From positions 1 through 64,000 of the forward strand of contig JAFWNM010000043.1 in assembly GCA_017510335.1 (NCBI GenBank): DNA of 64,000 bases, given 5' to 3'. The notes under the pieces were generated by a model. That model searched no databases, was not told the origin of the DNA, and saw nothing but the letters and a program-made list of their open reading frames with translations. Made by a program: the position numbers and the translations under genes. The number at the start of each line of letters is the position of its first letter. Positions within the stretch are counted from its first letter, which is position 1. Positions 16,933-26,287 of this stretch are shown in pieces. This DNA is from Paracoccaceae bacterium (lineage in GTDB: Bacteria; Pseudomonadota; Alphaproteobacteria; Rhodobacterales; Rhodobacteraceae).

Positions 16933-17634
16933 TCACCAATTCAGAATGCCGGGCGGCAACTGGATCAGGAACAGTTGCCGGAACATCAGATAAATTGCGA
17001 AGGTCGTGCCGATAGCCACCTGAACTGCCGCCACATGGGGCAGGTGCCGCCAGCGTCGGCAGATCCACACCATCAGACCCAGTGTTCCCACAACGATCAG
17101 GGTTGCCAGTCCAGTTTGCACCGCCGGTTCGCGCAGTATGGGCAGGCCATGGGTCCGCGCCAGCGCAAAACAGGTGCGGATCACCCAGCGCAGGGCTGAA
17201 AACACCGCGACCGACCCCGCCACCACCGCTGCCACAGCGCCCAGAAAGGGCCACAGCCGAAATGGCTGGCCCATATGTCGCTGGTTCAGCGCGATCAGCC
17301 CGAACAGCACCAATGCGGTGCTTAGCACAAAGCCCAAGGGGCGAAACGCGATCAGATAGAGGATCAGGATCGCAACATGCGCCAAGACTGGCCCCGTTTG
17401 AACTGGCCCCGCCAGCCCTGACACCGGACGCGCAGGCCAGCGGCGCACCACATCGCCCAGCAGCGCCGCAGCCAGCACGACCCCCGCCGCCACCGGCAGG
17501 AACCGGCTGCCCGGATCATAGCCGAAGCGGTCACCGATCATCCCCTCGGATGGCAGGGTCCAGGCATAGCCCAGCCAGATCAGTGCAAACCCGATCAGGC
17601 CCAAAGGGACCAGAAGGGCAAGATCATTGCGCAT
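16933..17634 (-). CDS. tctB: Tripartite tricarboxylate transporter small permease TctB
   Basis: A 233-residue hydrophobic protein of the TctB family, somewhat longer than the usual 150-190 residues. It has LVPLGLIGFALIWLGYAW as first membrane span, the GDRFGYDPGSRFLPVAAG loop and several further spans. Two adjacent ATG codons are available; AGGAGG at 17641-17646 lies 6 bases before the second (17634), which I chose, and 3 bases before the first (17637). It is separated from tctC by 83 bp that contain a very stable hairpin. Confidence 0.85.
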   Translation of the reverse strand: MRNDLALLVPLGLIGFALIWLGYAWTLPSEGMIGDRFGYDPGSRFLPVAAGVVLAAALLGDVVRRWPARPVSGLAGPVQTGPVLAHVAILILYLIAFRPLGFVLSTALVLFGLIALNQRHMGQPFRLWPFLGAVAAVVAGSVAVFSALRWVIRTCFALARTHGLPILREPAVQTGLATLIVVGTLGLMVWICRRWRHLPHVAAVQVAIGTTFAIYLMFRQLFLIQLPPGILNW

Positions 17635-17650
17635 CATGAACCTCCTGTAG

Positions 17651-17677
17651 CGGGCCGGGGGCAAGCGCCCCGGCCCG
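17651..17677 (-). promoter_or_regulatory. Stable intercistronic hairpin between tctC and tctB
   Basis: CGGGCCGGGG (17651-17660) and CCCCGGCCCG (17668-17677) form a perfect 10-bp GC stem with a 7-nt loop. There is no T-run. Its position after the binding-protein gene suggests it protects the tctC message or attenuates transcription, so that the binding protein is made in excess over the permease. This role is inferred. Confidence 0.6.
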
Positions 17678-17717
17678 GCGTGGTGTTGTTCCAGATGTGG
17701 CGGTCAACGGCCAACGC

Positions 17718-18686
17718 CTATTGTGCATACAGGCCCGAGGCCCGCACAATCGGTTCATATCCTGTGACCAGATCATCGAAATACGCCTGCGCATCTTCCA
17801 GCGTTGCAAAAGTCGAGATGATGCCCTGTTCGGCCATGAAGCTTTGGTAGCTGGCAGAATCGTAGGCGGCAGCAAAGGCCGCTGCAATCGCTTCGCGCGC
17901 CGCATCGGGTGTGCCCTGACGCACTGCGATTGACCGGAACGACCCACCGGGCACGTCCAGCGCGTCGAAACCGGCCTCAACCAGGTTTGGCACATCAGAC
18001 AGGCCGTCCAGCAGGCTGCGATCTTCGGTCAGAATGACCAGCGGACGGAAATCATCGGGGTTGGTCAGGATTTCCGATTGCGAGAAGATGCCCGCATCGC
18101 AGCGCCCGCCCAGAACATCGGTCCGCAGGTTCTGGCCGCCATCAAAGGGCGTGACGTTGAAAATGCCGTCAAACGCAAGGTCGATCGCAATCGAGGCAAC
18201 GCCGGTCGCGCCGCCCATGCCCGCATTGCCCAGACAGATCGTGCCCGGCGCGGCCTGCGCGGCGTCAATCAGGTCGGCCATTGACTCGATCTTGCTGTCG
18301 GCCAGCACGGCCACGATGAACGGGTCCCAGTTCAGCGCAACAATCTGGTCAAGTTCGCGGTAGCCATCGGTCAGGCCTTGCATGGTGGCCGCAATAGTGT
18401 GGGTGCCCGATACCAGCACAGCATAGCCGTCAGCAGGCATGTTCAACACTTCATTGGTGCCCGCAGCACTGCCAGCGCCGCCGATATTGCTGATCTGGAT
18501 GCGCACCGCCAAGTGGTTGCGCAGTTCCTCGATCAGGGGCCGCACGGCGGAATCCGTGCCGCCGCCTGCCGCGTAAGGCACAACAACGGTCAGGACAAGT
18601 TCTTCGTTCGGCCATTCCTGTGCCTGTGCGGGCAGGCTTGCGGCAGCAAGCAGCAGGGCAGGGGCGAGAGCGTCGAGATATTTCAT
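17718..18686 (-). CDS. tctC: Tripartite tricarboxylate transporter binding protein TctC (Bug family)
   Basis: The 322-residue precursor begins MKYLDALAPALLLAAAS, with signal cleavage after AQA at residue 22, followed by LTVVVPYAAGGGTDSAVRPL, the usual Bug-family start that lines the ligand pocket. I chose the ATG at 18686 because GGAG lies 8 bases upstream and the signal peptide begins there; the open frame runs 28 codons further. It is the first gene of the tctCBA-EEP-DUF1868 operon. The ligand is probably a carboxylic acid but cannot be named. Confidence 0.92.
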   Translation of the reverse strand: MKYLDALAPALLLAAASLPAQAQEWPNEELVLTVVVPYAAGGGTDSAVRPLIEELRNHLAVRIQISNIGGAGSAAGTNEVLNMPADGYAVLVSGTHTIAATMQGLTDGYRELDQIVALNWDPFIVAVLADSKIESMADLIDAAQAAPGTICLGNAGMGGATGVASIAIDLAFDGIFNVTPFDGGQNLRTDVLGGRCDAGIFSQSEILTNPDDFRPLVILTEDRSLLDGLSDVPNLVEAGFDALDVPGGSFRSIAVRQGTPDAAREAIAAAFAAAYDSASYQSFMAEQGIISTFATLEDAQAYFDDLVTGYEPIVRASGLYAQ

Positions 18687-18862
18687 CTTTGTCTCCTTGG
18701 GCTGGGTGGATGACCTTGGACTAACCGCCCTTTTTGAAACAAACATGACAGTTTTGTATATAAATTGCAAAAATCAATTTAATGCGCGGGCCAGTGGCCT
18801 ACCCCGCCCCAGGGGTCGTTCTGCCTTGTGGCGGGTTCAGGCCAGCGGTGGCTGGCGGGGTG

Positions 18863-19975
18863 TTACTTTTGGTCCTGCGCCGTGCCGGTCAGGGGCGCAA
18901 AGCCATGATACAGCGGCAGAAAAGCCGCGCCTTTGGCTGCGGCCAGCGGACCAAGTTGCGACACCCGAATACGGCGGTCGGGCCGGTCCATTTGCGCGGC
19001 TGACACTTCGGCAAATAACATATGTGCCAAATCCACCGGCAATTGCCCCCCCAGCACCAGTTCATCGGGCGCGATGATCAGATCGACCATGTTCATTGCA
19101 TGGGCCAGTTGCTGCCCGGCCCGGCGCACCCAGGTGCGCAGCGCGGGCGGCGGGTCAGCGCACAGATCGGCCAGCGCCCGGGTGGAGGTGACCGGATGCC
19201 CCGCCGCGGCCAGTGTATCGCCCAGATCCAGCACCGACGGGCGCGGCGTGCCGCGTGGATACATGCGTCCGATCTCGCCGGCATTGCCGGCGCGGCCCCG
19301 GTATAGCCGCCCCCCCACAATGAACCCCGCACTAAAGCCATATCCCACATTGATCAGACCCAGTGTTCTGGCCTGTCGGTCCGGCCGGTGGTAGAATTCG
19401 GCCAGCGCGGCGGCGGTGCTGTTGTTTTCGATCCATGTGGGCAGTCCGAACCTGCCCGAAAGGCCCGACAAATCCAGCCCCGACAGCGCCGACAACGCGG
19501 CAAAGGTTTCCACCTTCGGCGGGGTCGCGTGGTTGAAATAGCCCGGCAACGCCACCCCAAGACCTATCGGAGGCTGCGTGCCCTGCGGCCCAGAAGCCAC
19601 CAGTGCGCGGACCAGGCGGGCACATTGCGCCAGTATCACTTCGGCATTGCCTTCAGGCAGGGGCACGACCCGTTCAGCGATGCAGGTGCCCGCGAAATTA
19701 ATGCCCACCACTTCGATTTCGTGCAGTGAAAACGACAGCCCCACGGACCACGCCGCGCCGGGGTTCAGCGACAATGGCAGCGGTGGCTGGCCGCGCGCGG
19801 CGCGGATGCGCGTGCCCTCGTGGACAAGACCGGCCTCGATCAACTCGCGCATCAACCGGCTAAGCGCGCCGGGGTTTATGCCGGTTGACGCCGCGATTTC
19901 GCTGCGCGCCACCGCACCGCCGTCGCGGATATATTCCAGAACCAGGCGCTGGGTCGAAGAAGGAAGAAACTGCAT
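18863..19975 (-). CDS. ROK-family transcriptional regulator
   Basis: The 370-residue protein has an N-terminal winged helix (residues 1-60, RSEIAASTGINPGALSRLM) and a C-terminal ROK domain (IENNSTAAALAEFY, RGRAGNAGEIGRM). The usual ROK zinc motif CxCGxxGCxE is missing: the stretch after GEIGRM reads YPRGTPRPSVLDLGDTLAA, with no cysteine. It lies directly upstream of tctC in the same direction, so it likely controls that operon. Loss of the zinc site is common in ROK regulators that have diverged from sugar kinases, and it leaves the ligand open. Confidence 0.85.
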   Translation of the reverse strand: MQFLPSSTQRLVLEYIRDGGAVARSEIAASTGINPGALSRLMRELIEAGLVHEGTRIRAARGQPPLPLSLNPGAAWSVGLSFSLHEIEVVGINFAGTCIAERVVPLPEGNAEVILAQCARLVRALVASGPQGTQPPIGLGVALPGYFNHATPPKVETFAALSALSGLDLSGLSGRFGLPTWIENNSTAAALAEFYHRPDRQARTLGLINVGYGFSAGFIVGGRLYRGRAGNAGEIGRMYPRGTPRPSVLDLGDTLAAAGHPVTSTRALADLCADPPPALRTWVRRAGQQLAHAMNMVDLIIAPDELVLGGQLPVDLAHMLFAEVSAAQMDRPDRRIRVSQLGPLAAAKGAAFLPLYHGFAPLTGTAQDQK

Positions 19976-20282
19976 TCATGATCCGATCGTCGCGTCACGG
20001 TGCCGCATCAGCGCGATGCGGGTGTCCCTTGTCGATACAGAAACTGCCACAGACCGCCAAGACCAGAACGCCCGCGCACCGCATCAGGCATGGATTGCCG
20101 GTCTTTGGGGGCCGAAACGGGGATGTGTCCGCCTATTGGCGTCGACGGCTGACCGTTGGTGCAATGCTGTGTTTTCCCGAAAGACAACCCGCCCGCGCCG
20201 CCGCAATTGCAGGACGCGTCATGCCGGCTGGGGGCCGGGTTTCCGACGCATGACGTACAGGTGGCTGAACCGCAAGTCCAGT
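19976..20282. other. Intergenic gap between the ROK and LysR genes
   Basis: Short frames in this 307-bp stretch do not resemble known proteins, and no stable hairpin or promoter stands out. The segment next to 19975 should contain the promoter of the ROK gene. I see nothing else in it. Confidence 0.4.
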
Positions 20283-21221
20283 TCAGCCACTTGCACCAAC
20301 CTTGCGTTTTATCTTCTGTTCCGGCGATGCTTCTTTGCTTTGGTCACACAGCCACCGGATAAACTTGAGTTCCGCATCCCTTGGGCGACGGCCGGGAGCA
20401 TGGAACGCGAAAATTTCTGGCCCCGGAATTCGATATTCTGGCAAGGGTTCGACCAGTTCGCCCCGCAAAATTATCTCGGACAAGGTAATTACGGGGCCAA
20501 CGACCGCACCTTCGGCAGCAAGCGCCGCTTCCAGCGCGATGTAGAAGTGATGAAAACACTTTCGTTCGCGGGACAGGCGGACTTGTCGCCTGCTTTGGGC
20601 AATCCAGTTTTCAAGCTCTCTTGGGCGGCTTTCTGACGCAATAAGCGTGATGGCGGACAAGTCGATCTTCCTTTGGTTCCGGATCGTTTGCACCAGCGCA
20701 GGCTTTGCCAGAAGCCCCTGCTTCTCGGAAAAAAGGTGGACTGCATCTTCTGGACGATGATCCGGGTTCGCCTGACGAATTGCCACATCATAGTCGATTG
20801 TCGGAAGTGGCGTGTTTGAATGGGTCGGGATCACATCGACGCGGATATGTGGGTGCTGTCGCAAAAGATGCCACAATCGTGGAATAAGCCAGCGCATTGC
20901 AAATGTCGTTGGCACAGCAACACGGATTGTCGTTTCCGGTGACTGGGGTTGGACCTCATCAATCACAGATGCAAGCATGTCGCGGGCCTGATCAAATGCC
21001 GCTGCTAGAATGAACGCTGTTTCGCTGGGTTCCACAACGCCCGACAATCTGGTGAACAGAATCAGTCCAAGCTGGGCCTCCACCTCGGCGATTTTTTTGC
21101 TCACAGCGCTGGGTGTTACATGAAGCTCGCGTGCTGCTGCCGTGAAGCTTTTGTGACGGCACACGGCGGATACGACAGACAAGCCTTTGAATGGAATTCG
21201 TTTTCTTTTTGTCGTTTCCAT
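20283..21221 (-). CDS. LysR-family regulator (GcvA type), probable PhnR-like
   Basis: The 312-residue regulator has a winged helix near residues 12-70 (FTAAARELHVTPSAVSKKI) and a full effector domain. The start at 21221 has GAGGAG about 8 bases upstream; the open frame continues 37 codons further but without family resemblance. It is divergent from phosphonoacetate hydrolase with 89 bp in between. In Pseudomonas fluorescens 23F a LysR-type PhnR is the inducer-dependent regulator of phnA, so the same role is a reasonable inference here. The C-terminus is lysine-rich. Confidence 0.82.
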   Translation of the reverse strand: METTKRKRIPFKGLSVVSAVCRHKSFTAAARELHVTPSAVSKKIAEVEAQLGLILFTRLSGVVEPSETAFILAAAFDQARDMLASVIDEVQPQSPETTIRVAVPTTFAMRWLIPRLWHLLRQHPHIRVDVIPTHSNTPLPTIDYDVAIRQANPDHRPEDAVHLFSEKQGLLAKPALVQTIRNQRKIDLSAITLIASESRPRELENWIAQSRRQVRLSRERKCFHHFYIALEAALAAEGAVVGPVITLSEIILRGELVEPLPEYRIPGPEIFAFHAPGRRPRDAELKFIRWLCDQSKEASPEQKIKRKVGASG

Positions 21222-21310
21222 TTTTGCACTCCTCGGTTCCTTTAATTCCTTTTGCGATCCGGCGCGCCTGACCGACACAGGGGCAGTTACTGGAACAGGA
21301 TATCTGGCGA

Positions 21311-22582
21311 ATGCTACATCATGACGACGCACTTGGGTCGGACCACTGGAATGACAAACGAATTGACGTAAACGGCAGGCAATACGCCCTTCCGTGCAAA
21401 CCTGTGGCCGTGATCTGCATAGACGGTTTCGACCCCGAATACCTTGATGCGGCGCTTGCCGACGGCACGATGCCTACGCTTGCTGCCTGGGTTCAAAACG
21501 GGTTCGCTTGCACTGTGGACGCGGCCATGCCGACCTTCACCAATCCCAACAATATCTCGATTGTGACAGGTGTGCCGCCGTCTGTGCATGGTGTTTCTGG
21601 GAACTATTTTCTGGATCGCGACACCGGCATCGAAACCGTTATGGTGGACGAGTCCTTTCTTCGGACCGGAACCATTCTGGCCGCTTTGGCAGGTGCAGGC
21701 GTGCCCGTCGCGTCGATCACAGCGAAGGACAAACTGCGCAAGGCGCTAGGTGCCGGCCTGAAGGGGATTTCCTTTTCGGCCCAACACGCTGGCGCCACGA
21801 CGCTGGAAGAAAACGGCATCGAGGCTGCCGAAGCCCTTGTGGGACGTCCGGCACCGGACCAGTATTCGGCAGATTTGTCGCTATTCGTGCTGGATGCGGG
21901 GATCGCTTTGCTGAAAGAAGGCCGGGCGAAGTTTCTGTATTTGTCACTGTCTGATTTCATTCAGCACGCGCATGCCCCGCGCAGCGCGGAATCAGATGAT
22001 TTCCTGCGCGCCATAGATGACAGGCTTCAGGCCATAGAAACGCTTGGCGCTCGTGTCGCGCTGACCGCTGACCATGGAATGAAAGACAAGGCCGATGGCG
22101 CGGGCAGGCCCAATGTCATCTATCTTCAGGACTATCTGAATGCAATTTTTGGTGATGATGCGGTGCGCATCATATGCCCGATTGCTGACCCGTTCGTGCG
22201 GCACCATGGTGGTCTTGGATCATTTGTGCGCGGGTATGTGCGCGACGGCATATCGGTCGAGGATGTGCTGGTTGCGGCACGCAAGGCACCGCTGGTCGCC
22301 GAAGTCCTGTCCGCCGAAGCGGCCGCGCAGCGCTTTAGCTTACCCATCGACCGCGAAGGGGATTTCGTCGCTTTGGCCGCGGACATTGCGGTGATTGGTG
22401 CAAGTGCTGGCGAACATGACGTGTCAACCTTGGCCGGTCATCGCCTTCGTTCCCATGGCGGCATTTCCGAACAGCGCGTTCCGCTTATCGCATCGCACCC
22501 GCTGGTGCCGGGTTCCGCTGACGGAATTCTTCACAACTGGGACGTGTTCGACGTTGCCCTGAACCGCATGGTGCGATCATGA
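21311..22582 (+). CDS. phnA: Phosphonoacetate hydrolase
   Basis: The 423-residue enzyme splits phosphonoacetate into acetate and phosphate (EC 3.11.1.2) and belongs to the alkaline phosphatase superfamily. The zinc ligands and nucleophile can all be placed: Asp38 in ICIDGF, Thr77 in MPTFTNPNNISIVTG, Asp215 and His219 in SDFIQHAH, Asp254 and His255 in TADHGM, and His382 in RSHGGISEQR. NPNNISIVTG and TAKDKLRKALG are strongly PhnA-like. No phnW, phnY or C-P lyase gene is in the window, so phosphonoacetate itself or a precursor must come from elsewhere, perhaps through the ABC transporter behind it. It overlaps the next gene by four bases. Confidence 0.88.
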   Translation: MLHHDDALGSDHWNDKRIDVNGRQYALPCKPVAVICIDGFDPEYLDAALADGTMPTLAAWVQNGFACTVDAAMPTFTNPNNISIVTGVPPSVHGVSGNYFLDRDTGIETVMVDESFLRTGTILAALAGAGVPVASITAKDKLRKALGAGLKGISFSAQHAGATTLEENGIEAAEALVGRPAPDQYSADLSLFVLDAGIALLKEGRAKFLYLSLSDFIQHAHAPRSAESDDFLRAIDDRLQAIETLGARVALTADHGMKDKADGAGRPNVIYLQDYLNAIFGDDAVRIICPIADPFVRHHGGLGSFVRGYVRDGISVEDVLVAARKAPLVAEVLSAEAAAQRFSLPIDREGDFVALAADIAVIGASAGEHDVSTLAGHRLRSHGGISEQRVPLIASHPLVPGSADGILHNWDVFDVALNRMVRS

Positions 22583-23832
22583 CACAGCGTGCGATCGTTA
22601 TCATTCTGGATGGGTTGCGCCGCGACTGGGTCAGTCCCGCGCTGACACCGGAAATCTGGGCCTTCGCAACCCATGCAACCCGGTTTGACCAGCACCGCAG
22701 CGTGTTCCCGTCGTGCACGCGGGTGGTGTCATCTTCTGTTGCCACAGGGTGTCTGCCCGCCCGACACGGGATTCAGGGAAATATGCTGGCCCTGACAGAA
22801 GCTGGTCGCCCCGTTTTGCATGATGTCGGGCCACCGGGCTTTTTTGAGCATCGCCGCGCAGTGACAGGGCAGGCGATGGAACGGCCCACATGGGCAGAAC
22901 GTCTTGCGGGGCGGGGCGGGTCGGTCGTCTATTCTAACGTGTCCCCCGGCGCGGCCTATGCCCAGGACCCTGACGGGTGCGGGCGGGTGTATCACCGCGC
23001 TGGTTCCTACGGTCCCGGCCGTAGTCCTATTGTCGGGGAACAGGCGCTTGACATCACGCCCGACACTGACGGCGACGCGGCCATGATGGACCGTTTTCGC
23101 CGCGACATGCTGGATGAACGCCAGTCCGCGCTGGGCGTGCTTTGGTGCGGCAATCCCGACACCGCGCAGCATAAACTGCTTCTGGGGTCACCCGAACACC
23201 ATGCCGTTCTTGCCACGGTGGATCGCAATATCGGGCGGCTGCTGTCCGCAATAGGGCGTGATGACGAAACACTTGTCGTGCTTGCAAGTGATCATGGGCA
23301 CGAAGCGGTCAGCGGCGCGGTCGATGTTGTCGCGGCCTTGGTGGATGCAGGTCTGAAGGACAGCACAGAAAGTCACGATGTCGTCGTTGCGCCAAACGGT
23401 TCGGCGTGTCTGATTTACCTTGGACCACAGGCACAAGCCAAGCGGTCCGCGATTTCCGGCTGGCTGTCGGCGCAGCCTTGGGCGGGGCAGGTTTTCGACG
23501 CGGACAACCTTGGTGAGCTGGGCCTTTCTGACCGCGACGGGTTGGCCTTTGCGGTTTCGATGGCGGGCAGCGATGCGCCCAACGCTTACGGAACTCCCGG
23601 CGCGACCCTGGTTGCCCTGAAGCCCGGACAGGCAGGACCGGACCTTGGCACCGGGACGCATGGCGGAATTGGTCCTTGGGCACAGTCCCCCTTTCTGATG
23701 ATCCGTGGTCCCGGCTTTGCACCTGGCAGCGTTGTGCATGATGGCACAAGCGCGATCGACCTTGCGCCCACAGTTTTGCGCCACCTTGGGCTGGAGACGA
23801 CCGACATGGACGGCCGGCCCCTGCAAACCTAG
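22579..23832 (+). CDS. Alkaline-phosphatase-superfamily phosphodiesterase/phosphatase
   Basis: The 417-residue protein has the superfamily metal sites: Asp11 in IILDGLRRDW, a Thr47 nucleophile in FPSCTRVVSSSVATG, Asp194 and His198 in GNPDTAQHK, Asp238 and His239 in ASDHGH, and His361 in THGGIGPW. It most resembles the nucleotide pyrophosphatase/phosphodiesterase branch rather than PhnA. It starts inside the stop codon of phnA (ATGA), so the two enzymes are made together. A second step on an imported phosphonate or phosphate ester is likely; the substrate is not known. Confidence 0.8.
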   Translation: MTQRAIVIILDGLRRDWVSPALTPEIWAFATHATRFDQHRSVFPSCTRVVSSSVATGCLPARHGIQGNMLALTEAGRPVLHDVGPPGFFEHRRAVTGQAMERPTWAERLAGRGGSVVYSNVSPGAAYAQDPDGCGRVYHRAGSYGPGRSPIVGEQALDITPDTDGDAAMMDRFRRDMLDERQSALGVLWCGNPDTAQHKLLLGSPEHHAVLATVDRNIGRLLSAIGRDDETLVVLASDHGHEAVSGAVDVVAALVDAGLKDSTESHDVVVAPNGSACLIYLGPQAQAKRSAISGWLSAQPWAGQVFDADNLGELGLSDRDGLAFAVSMAGSDAPNAYGTPGATLVALKPGQAGPDLGTGTHGGIGPWAQSPFLMIRGPGFAPGSVVHDGTSAIDLAPTVLRHLGLETTDMDGRPLQT

Positions 23833-23867
23833 CAGCTTCTTTCAAAATAACCTTAAGGAGACTTCGT

Positions 23868-25406
23868 ATGATACGTCTTGATCCAATCCGCCGCCGCCTG
23901 TTGCTTTCGGTGGCCGCTGCAACCCTGCTGCCACTGGCGTGGCCTGCCATGGCTGACGATCCTGTTCGTGGCGGCGTGCTGCGCTATTCCACAACCGGCC
24001 TGGATACTGCTGATGCGCATCGCCATACAGGGTCAATCGGTGTTGTCCAGGCGTATGCCGAAGCGCTGACCAGCATTGCGCCCGATGGCAGTGTGGAACC
24101 GTTTCTGGCCCAATCCATTGACGTTTCCGATGACGGTCTGGAATATACCTTCATTCTTCGGGACGGTGTGCGCTTCCATAATGGTGATCTGTTGACCGCA
24201 GAAGATGTGGTCGCCAATTTTGCCCGCGTTCGTGACAATGTCAGCCGGGGCTGGCTAAGCGGTGCGATGCAGCTTGTCGAGGAATTCGAGGCGGTTGATC
24301 AGCGCACCTTCCGGCTGGTCATGACAGAGCCATATGCACCGCTGCTTAATCTGCTGTCCGAGTTGTGGATTTTGTCGCCGCAATCCGAAGGCTGGGATGG
24401 CCAGCTTGTCACCCCGATTGGAACAGGTCCCTTCGTTTTTGACGAGTGGCTGCCAGGCGTGCGTCTTCATGCGCCGCGTTTCGATCAGTATTGGAAGGCG
24501 GGGTTGCCCTATCTTGATGCTGTGGAATTCAACCTGCGCGAAGATATCGACAAGGCGCTGGCGTTGCGGGCGGGCGATCTGCACATCGCAAGTGTGACGC
24601 GCGACACATTGCCTGAACTGCGCGCCGATCCGAATATCGATATCCGGTTTATGAAGGATACAAGCTGGAATTTCGTGTCCTTCAACAACCGCTCGCCGCG
24701 CCCACCATTCGACAATGTCCGCGTGCGTGAAGCGGTGGCATATGCGCTTGACCGGCCGGGTTTCATGAATTTTGTTGCCGGGGATGATGGCGTTGTAACC
24801 AACCAGATGGTCCCGCCGGGCAACTTCTATTTCGATCAGGCCATGCATGACGCCGATCGCCACCATACGCGCGACCTTGATCGCGCGCGTGAAATCCTGG
24901 CCGAGGAAGGCGTAAACCCCGCCGACTTCAAGCTGCGGGCCGTTTCATGGCAAAACCCCTACACTCAGGTCGCAGTTCAGATGGTGCGCGAACTGGGATT
25001 CGAGATTGAACATCTGGCACTGGATGATCTGGGCGCCATGCAACGCCTGGGCGAATATGACTGGGATATCGCGCCTTTTGGCAGCGGTCCGCGCGCCGAT
25101 ATTTTCATGCGCTTCATCCGCATGATGAGCGATGGCCCCAACCCCGGCCTGTGGGGGGGTGTCCAGGATGCGGAATTCGATAGCATGGTCACGGCAGCGG
25201 TTCGCGAAGCTGATCCTGACCGCCGGCGCCAACACTATCTTGATGCCTGGCAGCACGCCTTGGACAACTATTACACAGTTGTCATGGGACATTCGCAAGG
25301 TGCCATCGTCAACCGCACTGAAGTTCGGGACTGGGACCCCGGTTTCACCTATGCGCCCAACTGGGCCAGCGGTGGCATTGCACATGTCTGGCTTGGTGAA
25401 AGCTGA
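23868..25406 (+). CDS. ABC transporter substrate-binding protein, oligopeptide/nickel type
   Basis: The 512-residue precursor belongs to the SBP_bac_5 (DppA/OppA) family. An RRRLLLSVAAATLLPLAW signal with twin arginines suggests export by Tat or Sec. EYTFILRDGVRFHNGDLLTA and EDVVANFARV form the family signature near residue 90-125. AAGGAG precedes the ATG by 9 bases. It opens a four-gene ABC cassette in the order binding protein, DppC-like, DppB-like, DppDF fusion, all overlapping or adjacent. Linked to two phosphohydrolases, the cargo may be a phosphonate-bearing peptide or ester. Confidence 0.92.
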   Translation: MIRLDPIRRRLLLSVAAATLLPLAWPAMADDPVRGGVLRYSTTGLDTADAHRHTGSIGVVQAYAEALTSIAPDGSVEPFLAQSIDVSDDGLEYTFILRDGVRFHNGDLLTAEDVVANFARVRDNVSRGWLSGAMQLVEEFEAVDQRTFRLVMTEPYAPLLNLLSELWILSPQSEGWDGQLVTPIGTGPFVFDEWLPGVRLHAPRFDQYWKAGLPYLDAVEFNLREDIDKALALRAGDLHIASVTRDTLPELRADPNIDIRFMKDTSWNFVSFNNRSPRPPFDNVRVREAVAYALDRPGFMNFVAGDDGVVTNQMVPPGNFYFDQAMHDADRHHTRDLDRAREILAEEGVNPADFKLRAVSWQNPYTQVAVQMVRELGFEIEHLALDDLGAMQRLGEYDWDIAPFGSGPRADIFMRFIRMMSDGPNPGLWGGVQDAEFDSMVTAAVREADPDRRRQHYLDAWQHALDNYYTVVMGHSQGAIVNRTEVRDWDPGFTYAPNWASGGIAHVWLGES

Positions 25407-26287
25407 TGCTCTCGGTCCAGAAAACCGGCGCCCCCCGCATGGGGGGCGTTCGCAACCCGGTTGTTGTTCTAAGCGCAGGTTTCGTGATTTTTATTGTGGT
25501 GGCGGCGCTGGTGGGGCCTTTGCTTATCGCACATGATCCGCTGCACCAGAACCTGATGACGCGCAACGCCGCGCCTGGCGCTGATTTCTGGCTTGGGACT
25601 GACAATCTTGGGCGCGATGTGCTTGCGCGGCTTATCGCCGGTGCCCAATTCACGTTGCTTGTCGGGCTGGGTGGCGCGCTGATTGCCTTCGTGGCGGGGG
25701 CCGGAATCGGCCTGAGTGCCCTTGCCATCGGGGGGCCGGTTCCGCATGTCGTGTTCGGTGTGGTGGACCTGGTGCGGGTTTTGCCCGGGCTTTTGATTGT
25801 GTTGTTGTTGATCGCATCGCTTGGACCGGGCACCGGGCCTGTGTTGTTCGCCGTTGGGCTAAGCTTTGCGCCGCAGTTTGCGTATGTTTCCCGGGCGGTC
25901 TGGGTGCGCGAAATGCAGTCTGACTATGTGGCCAGTGCGCGCACGCTTGGTTACGGGCGCATCTATATATTGTCCCGGCATATTGCACCCAACATCGCTG
26001 GTGCATTGGTCACGCAAGCAGCAATCATTCTGCCGCGCTGCATCGTGACTGAATCGGTTGTCAGTTTTCTGGGCCTTGGCGCGTCCCCGGATGCCCCGAC
26101 TTGGGGACGCATGATTTCCGACGCGGCCCGCCTTGCGGAACGGGCACCGCACGCTGTCCTTGCGCCGTTGATCGCGCTGGTCGTGCTGACATTTTCGCTG
26201 TCGATGCTTGGGGACCGGCTGCGCGTTAGACTTGATCCCTTGCGCCGCGCATCCGCGACAACACCCCTAAGGAAAACAATGATATGA
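25406..26287 (+). CDS. ABC transporter permease, DppC-like
   Basis: A 293-residue inner-membrane permease with about six spans and the cytoplasmic EAA-type loop SARTLGYGRIYILSRHIAPN that contacts the ATPase. The N-terminal PLLIAHDPLHQNLMTRNAAP and DFWLGTDNLGRDVLARLIAG are characteristic of the DppC/OppC subunit. Its start shares a base with the stop codon of the binding-protein gene. In most operons the B subunit gene comes first; here C precedes B. Confidence 0.92.
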   Translation: MLSVQKTGAPRMGGVRNPVVVLSAGFVIFIVVAALVGPLLIAHDPLHQNLMTRNAAPGADFWLGTDNLGRDVLARLIAGAQFTLLVGLGGALIAFVAGAGIGLSALAIGGPVPHVVFGVVDLVRVLPGLLIVLLLIASLGPGTGPVLFAVGLSFAPQFAYVSRAVWVREMQSDYVASARTLGYGRIYILSRHIAPNIAGALVTQAAIILPRCIVTESVVSFLGLGASPDAPTWGRMISDAARLAERAPHAVLAPLIALVVLTFSLSMLGDRLRVRLDPLRRASATTPLRKTMI

